Source: Paralichthys olivaceus
Taxonomy: Eukaryota > Chordata > Actinopteri > Pleuronectiformes > Paralichthyidae
DNA: 64,000 nt
Assembly: GCF_024713975.1 (NCBI RefSeq)
Contig: NC_091096.1
Span: 27,677,458-27,741,457 of the forward strand
Direction of reading: 5' to 3'
Under the pieces are notes generated by a model. That model ran no database searches, had not been told where the DNA came from, and saw nothing but the letters and a program-made list of their open reading frames with translations. Made by a program: the position numbers and the translations under genes. Positions 44,896 to 57,584 of the stretch are shown here, one piece after another. Every line of letters starts with the position of its first letter. The stretch's first letter is position 1.

Positions 44896-47800
44896 TCAAA
44901 CAGTTAAAAAGTGTGGAAAAGACAGCTCATCATCATTTACGGTGCAGATTATGTTTTTAAAACACCAGCATTTTTTAAAAGACTCGAGATCAGAGATATG
45001 TTTATAAAAGTTGAACTCGAGTCTGAGTCTTGCTCGGAGGTTTGTCACCCACACTGCCATTGCTTCCTGCCCTTCCCTGTTTTCCACCCTGTGTTTACGG
45101 CTGATATAAATTGCCAGTTTGGCTTCACCTGAGAGGAAGTTAAGGAGCTGCCACTTCTCTTTATTAAAATTCTTGTAGCCAGCTCCCATGATAAAAACCT
45201 TCTCAGTAAAAATTACGTTAAAAAGACTAAAAAACCGTGGTTAAAAGAGAGAAGAGACTTGTGAGTCTCTTGCACTCTGTAAAAACGTGATAGACAGTCT
45301 CACGTTTATATAAAACGCCACTGTGGGCTGGGTCTATTTTCACCCCACCTCTGTGTCCACACAGTGGGGGGCCTGTTGCTCAGTCGGGACTGGTGGATGC
45401 TCTTTACACAGTTCCTGTAGAGGGTTTTTTTGTCACCTCTGTGTATGGTTAGTTTTTGTTTATTTACTACAGTGAGTAGGGGGCCGGTCTTCTCCCCCAG
45501 CCCTGGGCTCAGGATGATATCAGGGTAGGGGTCTGCAGCATCAGGTTTGATTTCTTTGCTTTGGTGGCCCCTCAGGAGGCTCTTTTCTTCTTCGGAGAGC
45601 CTCTGGGTCCAGAGTTCAAGGATCCTCTGGGCCACCCGGAGAGACTGCAGCCCCAGCAGAGAGCCCAGGGCCTGGGTGTTGGTCAGTGTCGGCCCCACTG
45701 CATCCACCAGCTGCTGTAGGGTCAGGGTTCCAGACCGGATCAGCGCCGCCATCAGGCCATGTGTTGTTTTGTTGCTGACGTCCAGTCTGGCTCCATTGAC
45801 GAGGGGTTCTCTCAACAACCAGTGCAGAGAGTTGGCTTCTGGGAACCTTTTATGGTTAAAAAGGGCCCATGACTTAAAAACACCTTGATAAAAAGGAGGT
45901 AACATAGTTAGTTTTAAAAATTTAGGATCAGTTAAAAACAGAGCATCATCCAACCCCAGCTTATTGGCACGCCTCAGGATGCTGCTGGCCACATCTCTCC
46001 ACACCAGATCTGCCAGACCTGTGAGGTACCTTTGTATGAATTGGAGTCTAAAAGTGGCAGTCCGGCTGGCCAGGTGGACAAGGCCCTGTCCCCCCTCCTC
46101 TCTGTCTAAAAACAGCACTCCCTGTGGCACCCAGTGCAGACCACACCAGAGGAAGTCAACCATCTTCCTCTGGATTTCTGCGAGTAAGCCTGGGGGGGGG
46201 GTCTACACAGGTTAGTCGGTGCCACAGCTGGGATGCTACTAAGTTGTTTAAAACCAGAACTCTACCTCTAAGAGACATCTGGGGGAGCAGCCATTTCCAA
46301 TTGTTGAGTTTGTTTTGAATTTTTTCTGTGACGGTCTCCCAGTTCTTCTTCATTATGTGGTCTGCTCCTAAAAACACCCTGAGATATTTTAAACCTCTTT
46401 TCTTCCACTCCAGATTTTAGGGGAGAACCGGGAGACCACTGCGCCACTCACCGACAGCAAGGGCTTCGCTTTTTTTCCAGTTGACCCTCGCTGCCGATGC
46501 CAAGCTAAAATCCTTGATAATGTCTACTAAAACGTCAACCTCCATTTGGTTCTTAATAAAAACTATAAGATCGTCTGCGTAGGCAGATAAAATCATGTTT
46601 CTACTAAAACCAGGATAAAAGAACCCTTGAAGGTTGGAACGTATTTTGTGGAGGAGAGGTTTCAGGGAGAGAGCGTAGAGCATCCCTGACAGAGCGCAGC
46701 CCTGCCTGACATCTCTACACACTCTAAAAGGAGCACTCAGACTGCCGTTGACCTTCAGCACACTCTCAACATCACTGTACAGCACCTTGATCTTAGCTAT
46801 GAAGCCAGCGCTGAACCCAAACTTCTCCATCACTTTCCACAGGACGCTGTGTTCAACACGGTCAAAAGCCTTTTCTTGGTCTATGGAAATGAAACCAGTG
46901 TTTGCACCTAATGAACTAGAGACATCCAAAACATCTCGAATCAGGTGGACATTGTCCACCATGGACCTGCCGGGGACGCAGTAGGTCTGGTCCCGATGGA
47001 TGACCTGCTCCATAGCCTTTCCCAGCCTGGAGGCCAATACTTTGGACAGGAGTTTGTAATCCACACAGAGCAGTGACACAGGGCGCCAGTTTCTGATGTC
47101 CTGCAGGTTCCCCTTTTTGGGCAGTAGTGTGAGGACTGCCCTCCTGCAGGACACTGGCATGGAACCAGAGGCCAGACACTCATTAAAAACCTCTGAGACA
47201 TCCTTTGCGAGGATGTCCCAGTAGGCCTTATAAAATGTTACTGTGAGGCCATCAATGCCAGGAGCTCGCCATCCCTGCATGCCCTGCAGGGCGGTCAGTA
47301 GCTCCTGCATCTGGAGGGGGCCCTCGAGCTGTGAGTTGGTCTCTGCAGAGACCTGGGGTAGTCCCCTGCAGTAACCTTCCAGGAGCGCCGGCTCCTCCTT
47401 GTACTCGGTGGAGTATAAAAGTTGATAAAAGCTCACAGCCCGCCCTCGTATCTGGCTTGGTTCCGTCAGTTCTTGCCCCGTGTCACACAGCAGTGCGTGG
47501 ATTACTTTCCCCTGCCCGTTCTTTTTCTCCAGGCTGAAGAAATAGCTAGAGGGAGCATCCATCTCTGTGATGTTCTGGAACCGGGACCTGACCAAGGCGC
47601 CCTGTACTTTACTGTCCAGCAGGTCGGCTAAAGCCATTTTTTTCTCTTTGAGGCTTTCAATATAACCTCGATTTCCGGTGGACTCACTTAAATGTTCTAG
47701 TTCCACTATGTCGGTCTCTAGATCCTTCATAGATCTGGTGCTATCTCGTGTGATGTTTAGTGTGTGCTGTTGACACAATAGTCTTATTTGTGTCTTACCA

Positions 47801-48744
47801 TGATCCCACCACTGCCTAAGATTGTTAAACTCGCCCTTCCTCTGTCTAAAAACACCCCAGAAATAAATAAAGACCTCTCTAAAACTCCTATCAAATGTTA
47901 AAACAGAATTAAAATGCCAATAAGCAATTTTGGGTAAAATGTTCCTGATAAAAACATGAGATAAAATGAGAGAATGATCAGTAAAACCAGCAGGCATAAT
48001 GACACAACTCTTAAAAATGTTAAAATTATGTTTAAAACAATAAATACAGTCTAGTCTGGCTAAGGAGACCCTGCTCTCTCTGAAGTGGGACCAGGTGTAC
48101 TGTCTGGAGTCTGTGTGCATCCTCCTCCACACATCCACCAGGCCGTGAGAGCGGACCAGCTGCTTCAAGGCGTGCTGAGAGGCTGCATGAGGCTCTGTGT
48201 GGTTCCGATCTAAAATCGCATCTTCAGTGCAGTTACAATCCCCCACCAAGAATAAAAAATCCTCCGTAGAGCAACCATTTAAAACGTCATTTACTTTGAC
48301 TAAAAACTGCTTCCTCTCTGCACCAGATGTTGGAGCATAAATGTTGATAAAAACAGCAGCAAAATGGTCGAACTGAGCTTTGACTAAAAGAAGCCTCCCC
48401 TCAATAAAATGTTGGACCTCCAGTGCCTTGGGTTTAAAAGCCCGTGAGAAGAGGAAGCCCACTCCTCCACTGAGGGAGGTGTTGTGACTTAAAATGGCTT
48501 CCCCTTCCCACTCCCTCCTCCAGTCAGACTCATTATTAAAATCACTATGTGTTTCTTGTAAAAAGAAGACATCTATTTTTTTCATTTTGGCTGATTCATA
48601 AATAAAATGTCTTTTCTTTTGGTCTCTTGCACCGTTTACGTTTAAAACACCTATTTTAAAAACATCCATAGTGGTTGAGATGCTAAAGACTATAATAGAA
48701 AACAATAAGTTAATTAAAACACACATTGCTGCCTTTTCCATCAC
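44896..48744 (-). pseudogene. ORF2 of the microsatellite-inserted LINE: endonuclease and reverse transcriptase
   Basis: The long frame 48744-46417 encodes an apurinic endonuclease (VLNVNGARDQKKRHFIYESA, FLQETHSDF, INIYAPTS, LVGDCNCTED, TDHSLILSH), then reverse transcriptase (GWRAPGIDGLTVTFYKAYWD, RPVSLLCVDYKLLSKVLASR, VRQGCALSGMLYAL, SAYADDLIVF active site). After a stop near 46417 the C-terminal part continues in other frames (46377-46156; 46163-45306, with a frame change at a G-run at 46192-46200; and 45189-44896). Closest in style to the Tx1-type LINEs of fish and frogs. Confidence 0.88.
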
Positions 48745-50146
48745 TGCTCAGTTGTTTTTTTGCTTTGAGCACAAGTTTCTTTAATCTAAAAACCTCCTGA
48801 TCTGCAAGGCCAGACTCTTCCCTCTGGCTCATGTGGAGTCTGGCCGAGGAAATAAAAGGACCTAAGTCTGGGAAGTGTTCTTCCACCTTCACCCCGTGTT
48901 GGTTTTTGGTTTGATGTAGGAAATGTTTTAATTTTTCTCCAGTGAACATTTTCTTTTTTTGACTGCTGTTAAAACTTGGGACATCGCTGCTGTCAGACAC
49001 ACACTCATTCTCACTTTCATCACTCTGATTTTCCTCCACTTTGCTGTTTTTTGCTTCGTTGGTTGCACCTCTGGTTGATCTCCTGCGTTTCATTGTTTGC
49101 TTTGGTTTTACTGCTTTTTCTGCCTCTTCCTCCATCTCAGCCTCCTCCACCTGTTCACTCCATGGTACACTACTCTCTCCAGTTTTATTTCCTTTATTTA
49201 CATTGATTTCTCCACCCTTCCCTTGCTGCTCACTCTTTTCTTCACCCCCTTTCCTTTCCTCCTCACCTGTCTTCTCCTCCACCTGTTTCACACACACCCC
49301 ACTCCCACCACTTTCTTCTTTTCCTCTACCTCACCCAAAACACCCTCCTCACCCAAAATACCGTCCACCCTCACACCCTGTGCATTAACAGAACTCACCC
49401 TATGTGTCGGGTCGGCCACAGCGACGGGTCTCCGCGGAGCGACCGGCCCCCTGGGCGGAAGGTCCGCCGCCGCGGGAGCGGCGCCCCAGGTGGGAGCCCT
49501 CCGCCGCTCCGGTGCCGGTGGAGCGGCGGGGGCTCCAGCGTCTGCAGCCGCCCCCGGGCCGGGTGGAGCCGGGTCGCTCCGTCTCGGACAGGCTCTCACC
49601 GTGTGTCCCTCCTCTCCACAACCGAAGCACTTCATCACCGATGAAGTGGCAAAAATCACGTAGTCGTAATCATCTACTTTAACGTGGAAGCAAAGGTTGA
49701 GCTCCTTGCTCCGGTTGTTAAGTATCATATACAGTTTTCTCCGGTGAGACACCACGTGTTTCAGTAATGGAGACTTACATCCAGACAACATCTTGCGGAT
49801 CGGGGACGCCACCTTCCCGTGTCTGGACAGCTCTCTGCTGAGGAACTCATCGTTTATGAAGGGGGGGACGTTCGACAGGACTACCTTGGTGGCGGGTTGG
49901 GACAGAGGTAGCACCTTGTACGAAAACGCCGTTCACGGTGATTCCTGTCTCGACGACCGAGTTCACCTTCTACACTCGGTCTAGGAAAACAACCACGGCA
50001 CTGTTCATTAGAGCGGCCGACACGACACCGCCGTGGCCGACCTTCTCCCCCACAGCGAGGCTGAGGTCCTCCACGCTGCAGGGGAAGGTGGCAGAGATCT
50101 TAACACCGTGTTTGCGGGTGAGATGTTAAAAACTCCCGCTAGACAT
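48710..50146 (-). pseudogene. ORF1 of the microsatellite-inserted LINE
   Basis: From an ATG near 50146 the frame is broken by an early stop (about 50128) and another near 49980. The main open parts are 49914-49288 (VVLSNVPPFINDEFLSRELS, CFGCGEEGHTVRAC zinc knuckle, a long Pro/Ala-rich GC-rich stretch at 49440-49600) and 49297-48710 (acidic Glu/Lys-rich tail ending KLVLKAKKQL). Together they match the nucleic-acid-binding ORF1 protein of Tx1-clade LINEs. The two parts overlap in different frames near 49290. Confidence 0.8.
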
Positions 50147-50352
50147 GGCGCCTGCCACGTACCGGCAAGACGCAGGTGAGGGGAAACACACAAATACACC
50201 AAACACTAAACTGCAAACTACTGTGAGATAATGTGATTATTGAACTATGTGAGAAATATAACATTAAATAGTGAGAAAATAAGGCAAATGAAACGATTTA
50301 ACGCTAGACACCACCACCAGCTCTCAGCTCCAAACACACTCACTCCGCCATG

Positions 50353-50400
50353 ACAGAGAGAGAGAGAGAGACAGAGAGAGAGACAGATAGAGAGATAGAT
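50353..50400. repeat. (GA)n-rich microsatellite, right part
   Basis: Continuation of the GA tract on the 5' side of the LINE, upstream of the Ginger-like ATG. The LINE splits one microsatellite. Confidence 0.9.
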
Positions 50401-50442
50401 AAATAGATATACATAGTATAGTAGTATTTAGATTTAATCAAA

Positions 50443-53400
50443 ATGGACCCTAAACTGGTCAGAGAAATTACAGACTTCCTGAAGCATAATGCCTTTCCGT
50501 TAGGTTTAACCTCTAAACAAAGATACATCATAAAGAGGAGTGAAAATGATACCTTTAAGGGTAAGTAAAAGGTGTTCCACACAATAAAGCAGTAATGTGG
50601 ACTTACTAATATCATCATGGCCCTCAGATGGGCAGCTTCATTACACATGCCGTCGAAGGAGGCAGGGTGACTACCAGGCCAAAGTAGTTACCTCCCCAGA
50701 CAAGGCAAATGGCATCTTTGTGGCCTTCCATGCAAGTGAGCATGGTGGCCACTGTGGAATGGAAAAAACTGTGGATGCCATTTCCTTGAGGTACTACTGG
50801 CCTGGGATGGAAAAGGACATACGAAAATGGGTGAGCTTGATCTAATATTGTTAGTAATCTCTGTACATGGTAGTTTAAGGTAAACACACTCTTTCATATT
50901 CAATTTGTTTATCTTCTCATTTACTGATTTCTGAAATTTGTTTAGGTATTGGAGTGTCCGCAGTGCCAGGCCAAACGGAATGTCCTCAAGATAAAGACGG
51001 CTTACGTCCCAATTGAGGTGACTGCACTGAAATAACTCCCTAACCCAGAATAAGATTTCATTTCCATATCATGCTTTGTTTTCCTCAGGTAACGGAGCCA
51101 CTTGAGCTTGTGGGCATGGATCTGGTGGGAAAATTGGCACCAACCAGACAAGGGCACCAATATATCTGTGTGATGATTGATTATTTTACTAAATGGACTG
51201 AGGCCTATCCTCTAAAGACTAAGTGTGCTGCTGAGGTCACAGAGTGCATCTTTAACTTCTTTTATAAGTTTGGTGCTCCAAAAAGGCTTCTAACAGACCA
51301 AGGAAGAGAATTTGTTAATGAGGTAAGAACTCCTAATGCCATCTGAATCTTAAATTATATGGTGTCAATATGAATGTTTCCACCTTTCTTACAGCTCAAC
51401 TACAATGTCTGTGAGAAGCTGGGGATAAAAAGAAGTCTATGCTCTCCCTACCATCCCCAGACCAACGGCTTAGTGGAAAAAATTAATGGGACTATTCAAA
51501 GGTATTGTAAATGTCTATTTCCGTCTTCATTAACACTGCAAAGTTAAGGTCACAGTGTTGGGTGTATGATCTTGCAGGACCTTGACTAAGTTGGTTCGGG
51601 CCTAACCTAATACTTGGGATGGGCACCTCCAAGCGACACTGTTTGCGCTAAGGACCAAGAAGCAGCTCACCACCAAATACTCCCCGTATTTCCTCATGTT
51701 TGGCCGTGAGGCCATGTACCCTACTGAAGTTCCAGAAGAGTATCTGGTATGTAGTAAAGTACACATGTAATGTGTGTATTGGGGTAATAATGGAAATTAT
51801 GATTCTTAACTTCATGGTTGCTGTTACTCAACATTCTGAAGTGTTTCTTGACACAGGTGACCGATGAGGGTGTGGAGGCCCTCATTGGCCAGGAAACACA
51901 ACCTCTGGGTACACAGAACCTCCCAGCACACTACACCATAGCTCAAGCCAACATGGGGAAGATGAGGGACAAGATCAAGAGAAAAAGAGAGGAGTTGGGA
52001 CAAGATGACAGATTTGAAGTTGGAGACAAGGTGATGAGGGCAAATAAACGCCAGGAGCAAAAGAAGGGGGGGGGAATGGAGACCTCCATGCTTGGCCCCT
52101 TCACCATAATAAAATTGGAAGGGAAAAGTGCTGACCTGGTAACAGAGAAAAGCAAGATGATTCACAAGGTCAACATTGACCAACTCAATAGATATATTGA
52201 GCCCACCCCACGCATCCCCCACAAATGGGTTACTGACTCACCCTCATCTCCTACCGTCTCACCCTCACCTCCTGCCATCTCACCCTCATCACCAGCCATC
52301 TCACCCTCATCTCCAGCCGTCTCACCCTCACCTCATGCCATCTCTGTGTCATCTCCAGCCATGTCAGCAGTGTTTGTCCCTGCAAAACTTTGCAAAAAAG
52401 TCCATTTAGACACTTTAGAAGCAGGTAATAGCAAATAATGAGTACAATTATTTTGCTAATGTTTATTGCAAGTAATCTGTCAACTTTTTTCTGTATAGTA
52501 GTAGAGACAATCTGGGCCGAGCAAGCACCAGAGGTATTACGGAGCAAAATTGGCCCATACTTGCTTTTCACACACAACCTCCGGGAACACCTTTCTCCAG
52601 GGACACTTCTGGAAAGTGAGGTAAGCAAGAAAGGTTTCAGCATTTTATTTTGCATTCACATGTGGGTAAAAATTTGATTTCATTACAGATCATAAATGCC
52701 TACCTCACACTTTGCCTGAGGAAATTCAGTAGAGGAGGCAAAGGCCAGTGCTTTTTAATTGATTCTTTTCAGATGACTGACATTTGGAAAGGGAAAACCA
52801 AAGGGCTGAGGAAGGTAAGTTATAAATGTGATTACACTGAAAATTAGGGAGGATTGTCTTATTCCTTCACTCGTAAACCCATATGTTTGTTTTCTTTGTC
52901 CTATGTTTATTTATTCTGCATCTCAATATTAGAGCAGATTCCTCATGTGAAAAATGTTTTCTGTGTACTATATTGCATAAATGCAGGTGGATCCACTGGA
53001 CTATGACATTATGGTTGGAGCTGTCTGTGAAAACCAGCACTGGACACTAACAGTAAGGGGCTGTGGCTATAATCACACTATACAGCTCCTGTTTGAATAA
53101 TTCCTTATTTGCTTTTATAATTTGTCCAGGTGATGTATCCAAAGGAGAAGCGCTCTGTCTATGTGGATCCTTTTGGGGCACAGAAAGAGGCATTACAAAA
53201 ATGCAGTGCAGTGACCAGGTAGAGGGGGGGCAATGGTCCCGCTGGTCCTGTGAGACGGTTACTCCCGCTCATCAAGAGGATGCCACATCATGTGGTGTTA
53301 TTGTGTGTAAAGTAAGTGAACGTGCTTTGAATCAATCATTCCAAAAATAAATGGTTGGACCGTTTCTGCATCTGTGTTTTCCACTTGTTTCTTGTTTCAG

Positions 53401-53826
53401 TTAGCAGACATGATTTTAAATGGAGAAGAGTTCAATGTCATTTTTAATAAGCCAACTATCCTGTATGAAAGAATGCAGATAAGTCAGCGGCTGATCAACG
53501 CAACAGGTTGGTGTTTTATTTGTTTTTATTAGATATTGTAAAACAAGAGCTATTTATTTGAGAAAATAACATAACTATGTTTCATGAACAGATGATTTGT
53601 CTGGACTATGCCGAGTGTGTGGTGTGTATGACACAGATGTGCAATGGGTGAGGCAGACTTTAAGCACTTTCAGTTTATGCATGTCTTACTTATGGTACTG
53701 CAATACATGTTAATGTTTTTTCTCTACTTCCAGATTGCTTGCACACTATGTTACAGCTGGTATCACTTAAGCTGTGTTGGGCAACCAGGAGTGGATGGTG
53801 ACTTTTACTGTCCTATGTGCATCTAA
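50443..53826 (+). pseudogene. Ginger-like transposase gene: integrase, Ulp1/C48 protease and PHD finger
   Basis: Fifteen exons with GT-AG borders: 50443-50560, 50628-50830, 50946-51017, 51089-51322, 51395-51501, 51578-51746, 51857-52424, 52499-52620, 52689-52814, 52987-53052, 53130 to about 53218 running on to 53311, 53401-53506, 53592-53647, 53734-53826 (exon 11/12 join uncertain). It encodes an H2C2 finger (FHASEHGGH, YYWPGM, CPQC), integrase core with D, D, E (GMDLVGK, TDQGREF, LVEKING), a GPF module (LGPFTIIKLEGKSADL), a Ser/Pro repeat, a C48 protease with His (NQHWTL), Asp (YVDPFG), Gln and Cys (HQEDATSCGV), and a C4HC3 PHD finger (CRVC, CTLC, WYHLSC, CPMC). This fits GINGER DNA transposons. 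It is broken by TAA at 51603-51605 and a one-base frame change at the G-run near 53223-53230. Stop is at 53826; AATAAA follows. Confidence 0.85.
52230..52360 (+). repeat. Ser/Pro-rich coding repeat in the Ginger-like gene
   Basis: CCTCATCTCCAGCCGTCTCA-type units of about 21 bp encode repeats like AISPSSP between the integrase and the protease. Probably a flexible linker. Confidence 0.75.
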
Positions 53827-54284
53827 TAAATTATTTATGTACTAAAACTCCCTCCTGGCTGGTCTACCCGCTAGTGCTATCCAACTACTGCAGCAGCTGG
53901 ACTTGTCTTTAATTTACCTAAATTCACTCACACCACTCTGCTCTTCATATTACATTGAATTCATATGTAGCTGGCTACGTACCACATGCTATTCAGGTAG
54001 CTTGATTGATTTATTGAAATGTCAAAAAAATAAAAGTGCCTTAATCCTCTTATACCTTTTTTGTGTAGTTATTCAGAGACTGTGTATTCTGTGTAGTGTG
54101 TGGGTGAAGGCATAGCTTTTGATATTTTCACACAAATAAATACCTTCACATTCAGACCAGGTTAGACCTTTCAAATGACATTGGAATCGAGAAAAACCAT
54201 CATGGGGTATATTAAGTTAAAGTTAAATGTAGTTGACATCTCACAAATTAAGGTAACTAACTATGCGGTTCAACAAACGCTAAC
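53827..54284. other. 3' flank of the Ginger-like gene
   Basis: Contains AATAAA signals close to the stop (53825) and near 54028. No other gene or repeat is recognised before the right arm begins. Confidence 0.5.
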
Positions 54285-55885
54285 ACAATCCTGCTGGTGA
54301 AGATGCGTGCGCAGGTGTACATTTGTGTTGTGTCTGTTACAAGCCTCTCGCTACTTGTGTTTGTATTCTTGCTTCACACCAACCAAGGTATCAACGAGCA
54401 CACGAAACGCACACTAATAGTAAAGACGCATAATAATGGTGGCTTTTCTGTATAGCAATTTTTCATGATGTCGTACTGTTTTAAACACACGGGCGCAGCA
54501 GGGTCCAAATGTGTGACGTATGAACGATAATGCTGAGTGTACAGTTAAGTTGTGACTGTCACAAGTTAACCTGGGCGTATTCACTTAAACAGTAACACAT
54601 GGTGAGTGGTTCGCAGACTCCACAGTCATCAGAACAGTCATCAGAACGTAAAGGTGATAATGCTTCCTCAGCCAGATCAGTGGCATAGTGGGTAGCGTCA
54701 CCACGTTTACGTGAGGCGTTTTTATGTGGAGCACAGCGTATCTACTTCCGTGGTGGGATTTTACTCACATTTATATTTAGCCCCAATAATAATAATAATT
54801 ATTATTATTATAACTTGCCAGAGTTGTCATAGCTACACAGGGTACTTTATTTACTCCTTCGAGTGACACAGCCCCAACAAAGCACGTAGTCATCTGACAG
54901 AAGAGAAGAAATACACAACACGTTGTTCGACCATGAAGTCGTTTAGTTCGTTTTCCACATTTGCCTCGTCACACGTGTCACGTTCACAACACACTCGACT
55001 CAGTTCAGACAGATCATCTGTGGATCACACACAGATAAACAACACTGGCAATACAGAAACTACGAAAAACAAACACACCCGTGTTCTGATGAGCGTTTCG
55101 GTTGTTTTCATTCTCCGAGGACTGAACCTCATGGTCGAGAACATCGAGCACATCTTTTAAGATCACGTCTGCTGACTTTAACCAGCAGCGAGAGTCGGAG
55201 GACACATGAAGCTAAACACATCCAACACAAGCACGATCAACAACTTTACTCACACGTGAGCTTTCACCTTGTTGTTCATGTGAGGCATGTTTTCATGTGA
55301 CAGGTGTTTGGTGTGTGCGCATTGTAAATGATCACCAGCGTCACACAAAGGCACTTTGCGTGGAGCTGGCCACGCGTGTGTATTCTTCATAACGCCATGT
55401 TTCTCCCATGAACGATGGTCATCAGTTTGTGAAGCCTGTTAAGTATGCAGCGTTAAATCTGTGTTCGGACTATCACCAGATGACATGGTGGCTGTGGCTG
55501 AGGGGGTAGAGCGGTCGTCCTCCAACCAGAGGAGATCCCCAGTCTTCCCATCTGCATGCCAAAGTGTCCTTGGGCAAGATACTGAACCCCAAACTGCCCC
55601 AAAGTGCTATCTATAGAAGCACTCTGTGTGTGAATGGGTGAATGGAAAACTGTAGTGTAAAGCACTTTGAGTGGTCTTCAAGACTAGAAAAGCTATATAA
55701 ATACAAACCATTTACATATGAGATCGTCATCAGGCCAGAAGCTCAAACTGCTTCAACTCGTCGTTTTGAATCTTGTCCAAGATTTTTGGACTATCTTTAT
55801 TTTTTTACCCATATGATTTATATTGTTGTTTAATGTGATGTTGACACGGACAGACATGTATAAACTCGGTTTTGTTTGATGTTTA
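54285..55885 (-). repeat. Right arm of the 1.5-kb inverted repeat
   Basis: Inverse of 43141-44623 with scattered substitutions. About 100 bp present in the left arm (near 43315-43418) is replaced here by a SINE-like insertion at 55487-55716. Just beyond its outer end the second Tx1-like LINE begins. Confidence 0.85.
55487..55716 (+). mobile_element. SINE-like element in the right arm
   Basis: Has a head with GGTAGAGCGGTCGTCCTCCA, a body with TGTCCTTGGGCAAGATACTG, and a tail AAAGCTATATAAATACAAAC ending CATTTACAT, a widespread fish retroposon layout. It replaced rather than simply interrupted arm sequence. Confidence 0.6.
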
Positions 55886-55939
55886 TTTCAACGAGAGCTT
55901 CAGTGTATCACCGCTTCACACACAGGCGCTCCGGGGAAA

Positions 55940-56710
55940 ATGACGAATCTGCGACCGAGACGGCAACCGACCAACAACATCTGGAATAAAGACAACAAAT
56001 CACCAGAAGCCATGATCCCCAGTTAACCTGGAACACCAGGAACACAAGTGGCAGACGGGACAAGATACTCGTCCCGTCTACCATACTCGACAAAATTCAA
56101 CACCGCCCTCGGAACAGAATACTTCAGACTCATTCACGACAAACAGACGAAGGTCTGCGGGATGTGCATGCAGCCAGGACACATCCTCAGAGAGTGCCCT
56201 GAATTCCAGTGCCACAGATGCGGACTTCAGGGGCACTACGCGAGAGAATGCGAAAGCAAAATGGACATAACAAAAGGAAAAAACGGACTTAAGGTTGGGG
56301 AAGACGAAACCATGGAGCTCGAGGGAATGGGAGGAGACACGGAGGAGGAAGGGCGCGACAGAGAAGAGGGGAGTGAGGACTCAGATGACAGCGACGGGGA
56401 GCACGGAGCAGCAGAGGAGACAGAGATGACAGAAGCGATGATGACGTCAGCGGCGGAGACGGAGGTAGCTGCGGTGACGGAGTTAGCAGCGGTGACGAAA
56501 GCAGCAGCGGTGAAGGAGATAGCGGCTGCAGCGATGAAAGACGGAGTGAGCGGAGGAAGGAGAGCACAAACCCAAATGGAAGAAGATAAAGCGGAGAATA
56601 AGAAAACAAACGACTCAGACATGGACTTAATGACTAAAATCATGCAAAGGAAAAGACAGAATCCTCAGAGGCAACAGAGGCAAAATAAGAAAAGCAAAAA
56701 ACAAAAATAA
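55940..56710 (+). pseudogene. ORF1 of Tx1-like LINE copy 2
   Basis: An ATG at 55940 opens a short basic segment (MTNLRPRRQPTNN) closed by TAA at about 56024. The downstream frame stays open to 56710 and holds two CCHC knuckles (CGMCMQPGHILREC and CHRCGLQGHYAREC), an acidic Ala/Thr/Glu-rich middle and a basic tail. It is better preserved than copy 1. Confidence 0.75.
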
Positions 56711-57330
56711 ATGAACATAACACTACTAATGATAACAATCCTAACACTAAATGCAAGAGGGCTCAACAACAAATGGAAAAGACAACACATACGGACTGAG
56801 TGAATACGACATAATGTGTATTCAAGAGACACACTGCAATGAAAGATGTGTGAATGAAGTAAAGAAAGAATGGTCAGGAGAAGTATACACTAACAATGGT
56901 GATGGGAAAGCAAGGGGAGTAGCAATATTAATAAAAAGAAGGAGTGATAGAGAAAGTGAAGATGTGTGAGAATGATGGTGAAGGGAGGTTGATAGGGATC
57001 AAATTTAAATATATGAATGAAGAAATAAAACGTATAAATGTGCATGCAGCAAATACAGAGAAGGAGAGAAAGGTGATGTTTGAACAAATGGGAGAAATGT
57101 GTGAAAGCAACAGTATAATAGTGGGTGATTTCAATGTATGGTGTGGAAAATTAGATGTTTCCGGAAAAATGATATATAAAAATGACTCATCGAGAGGAGC
57201 ATTAGAAAAGATAAAAAGTGAGAAAAGATTGTGTGATGTGTGGAGAGACAGAAACCCAGAGGCGAAAGTATTCTTCAGAAAACAAGTGGTGAAGGGAGAA
57301 TTAAAACAAAGCAGAATAGACTTAGTATTA
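56711..57330 (+). pseudogene. ORF2 start of Tx1-like LINE copy 2
   Basis: Endonuclease motifs IQETHCNERC and SIIVGDFNVWCGKLD are readable across a frame change near 56945. It ends at KQSRIDLVL, at the transposon boundary. Confidence 0.8.
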
Positions 57331-57584
57331 CAGTTTTTCACAATTGTTAAAACATGTTTTATGAATCCTCCGGTCCTTTTCTCAGAATTCTAAACACACA
57401 ACTCTTTTCTCAAACTACATTCACAAAACCTTCTTTTTGCAAAACCATACCATCTCCTCAAAATAGTTTTACATGTGCTCAAAACCGAGCAATGTTGTCA
57501 GATCTTGCACGAATCGGTCAAAATAGAAAAACTGCTGAGCTGTCATTAAACACTACACCAAAAAATTGAAAACACAGTGGTCAA

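Larger units (their letters stand above)
44791..50352 (-). mobile_element. Tx1-clade LINE in a GA/TC microsatellite (Kibi-like)
   Basis: A near-full-length two-ORF LINE on the minus strand with a poly(A) tail (T-run 44795-44811). Both flanks are GA repeats, so the element strand lies in (TC)n. Fish Tx1-clade Kibi elements are known to target TC repeats, which fits. Frameshifts in both ORFs make this copy inactive. Confidence 0.85.
55890..57330 (+). mobile_element. Tx1-like LINE, copy 2 (3' truncated)
   Basis: Same family as copy 1 at 36706. It carries ORF1 and the start of ORF2 and ends where a Tc1/mariner-like element begins. The sequence right of that element does not continue the LINE, so the 3' part is lost rather than merely interrupted. 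Confidence 0.8.

Noticed and set aside
49097-49682. Plus-strand frames over LINE ORF1
   Set aside because: Antisense to a GC-rich Pro/Ala stretch of ORF1; composition explains the openness.
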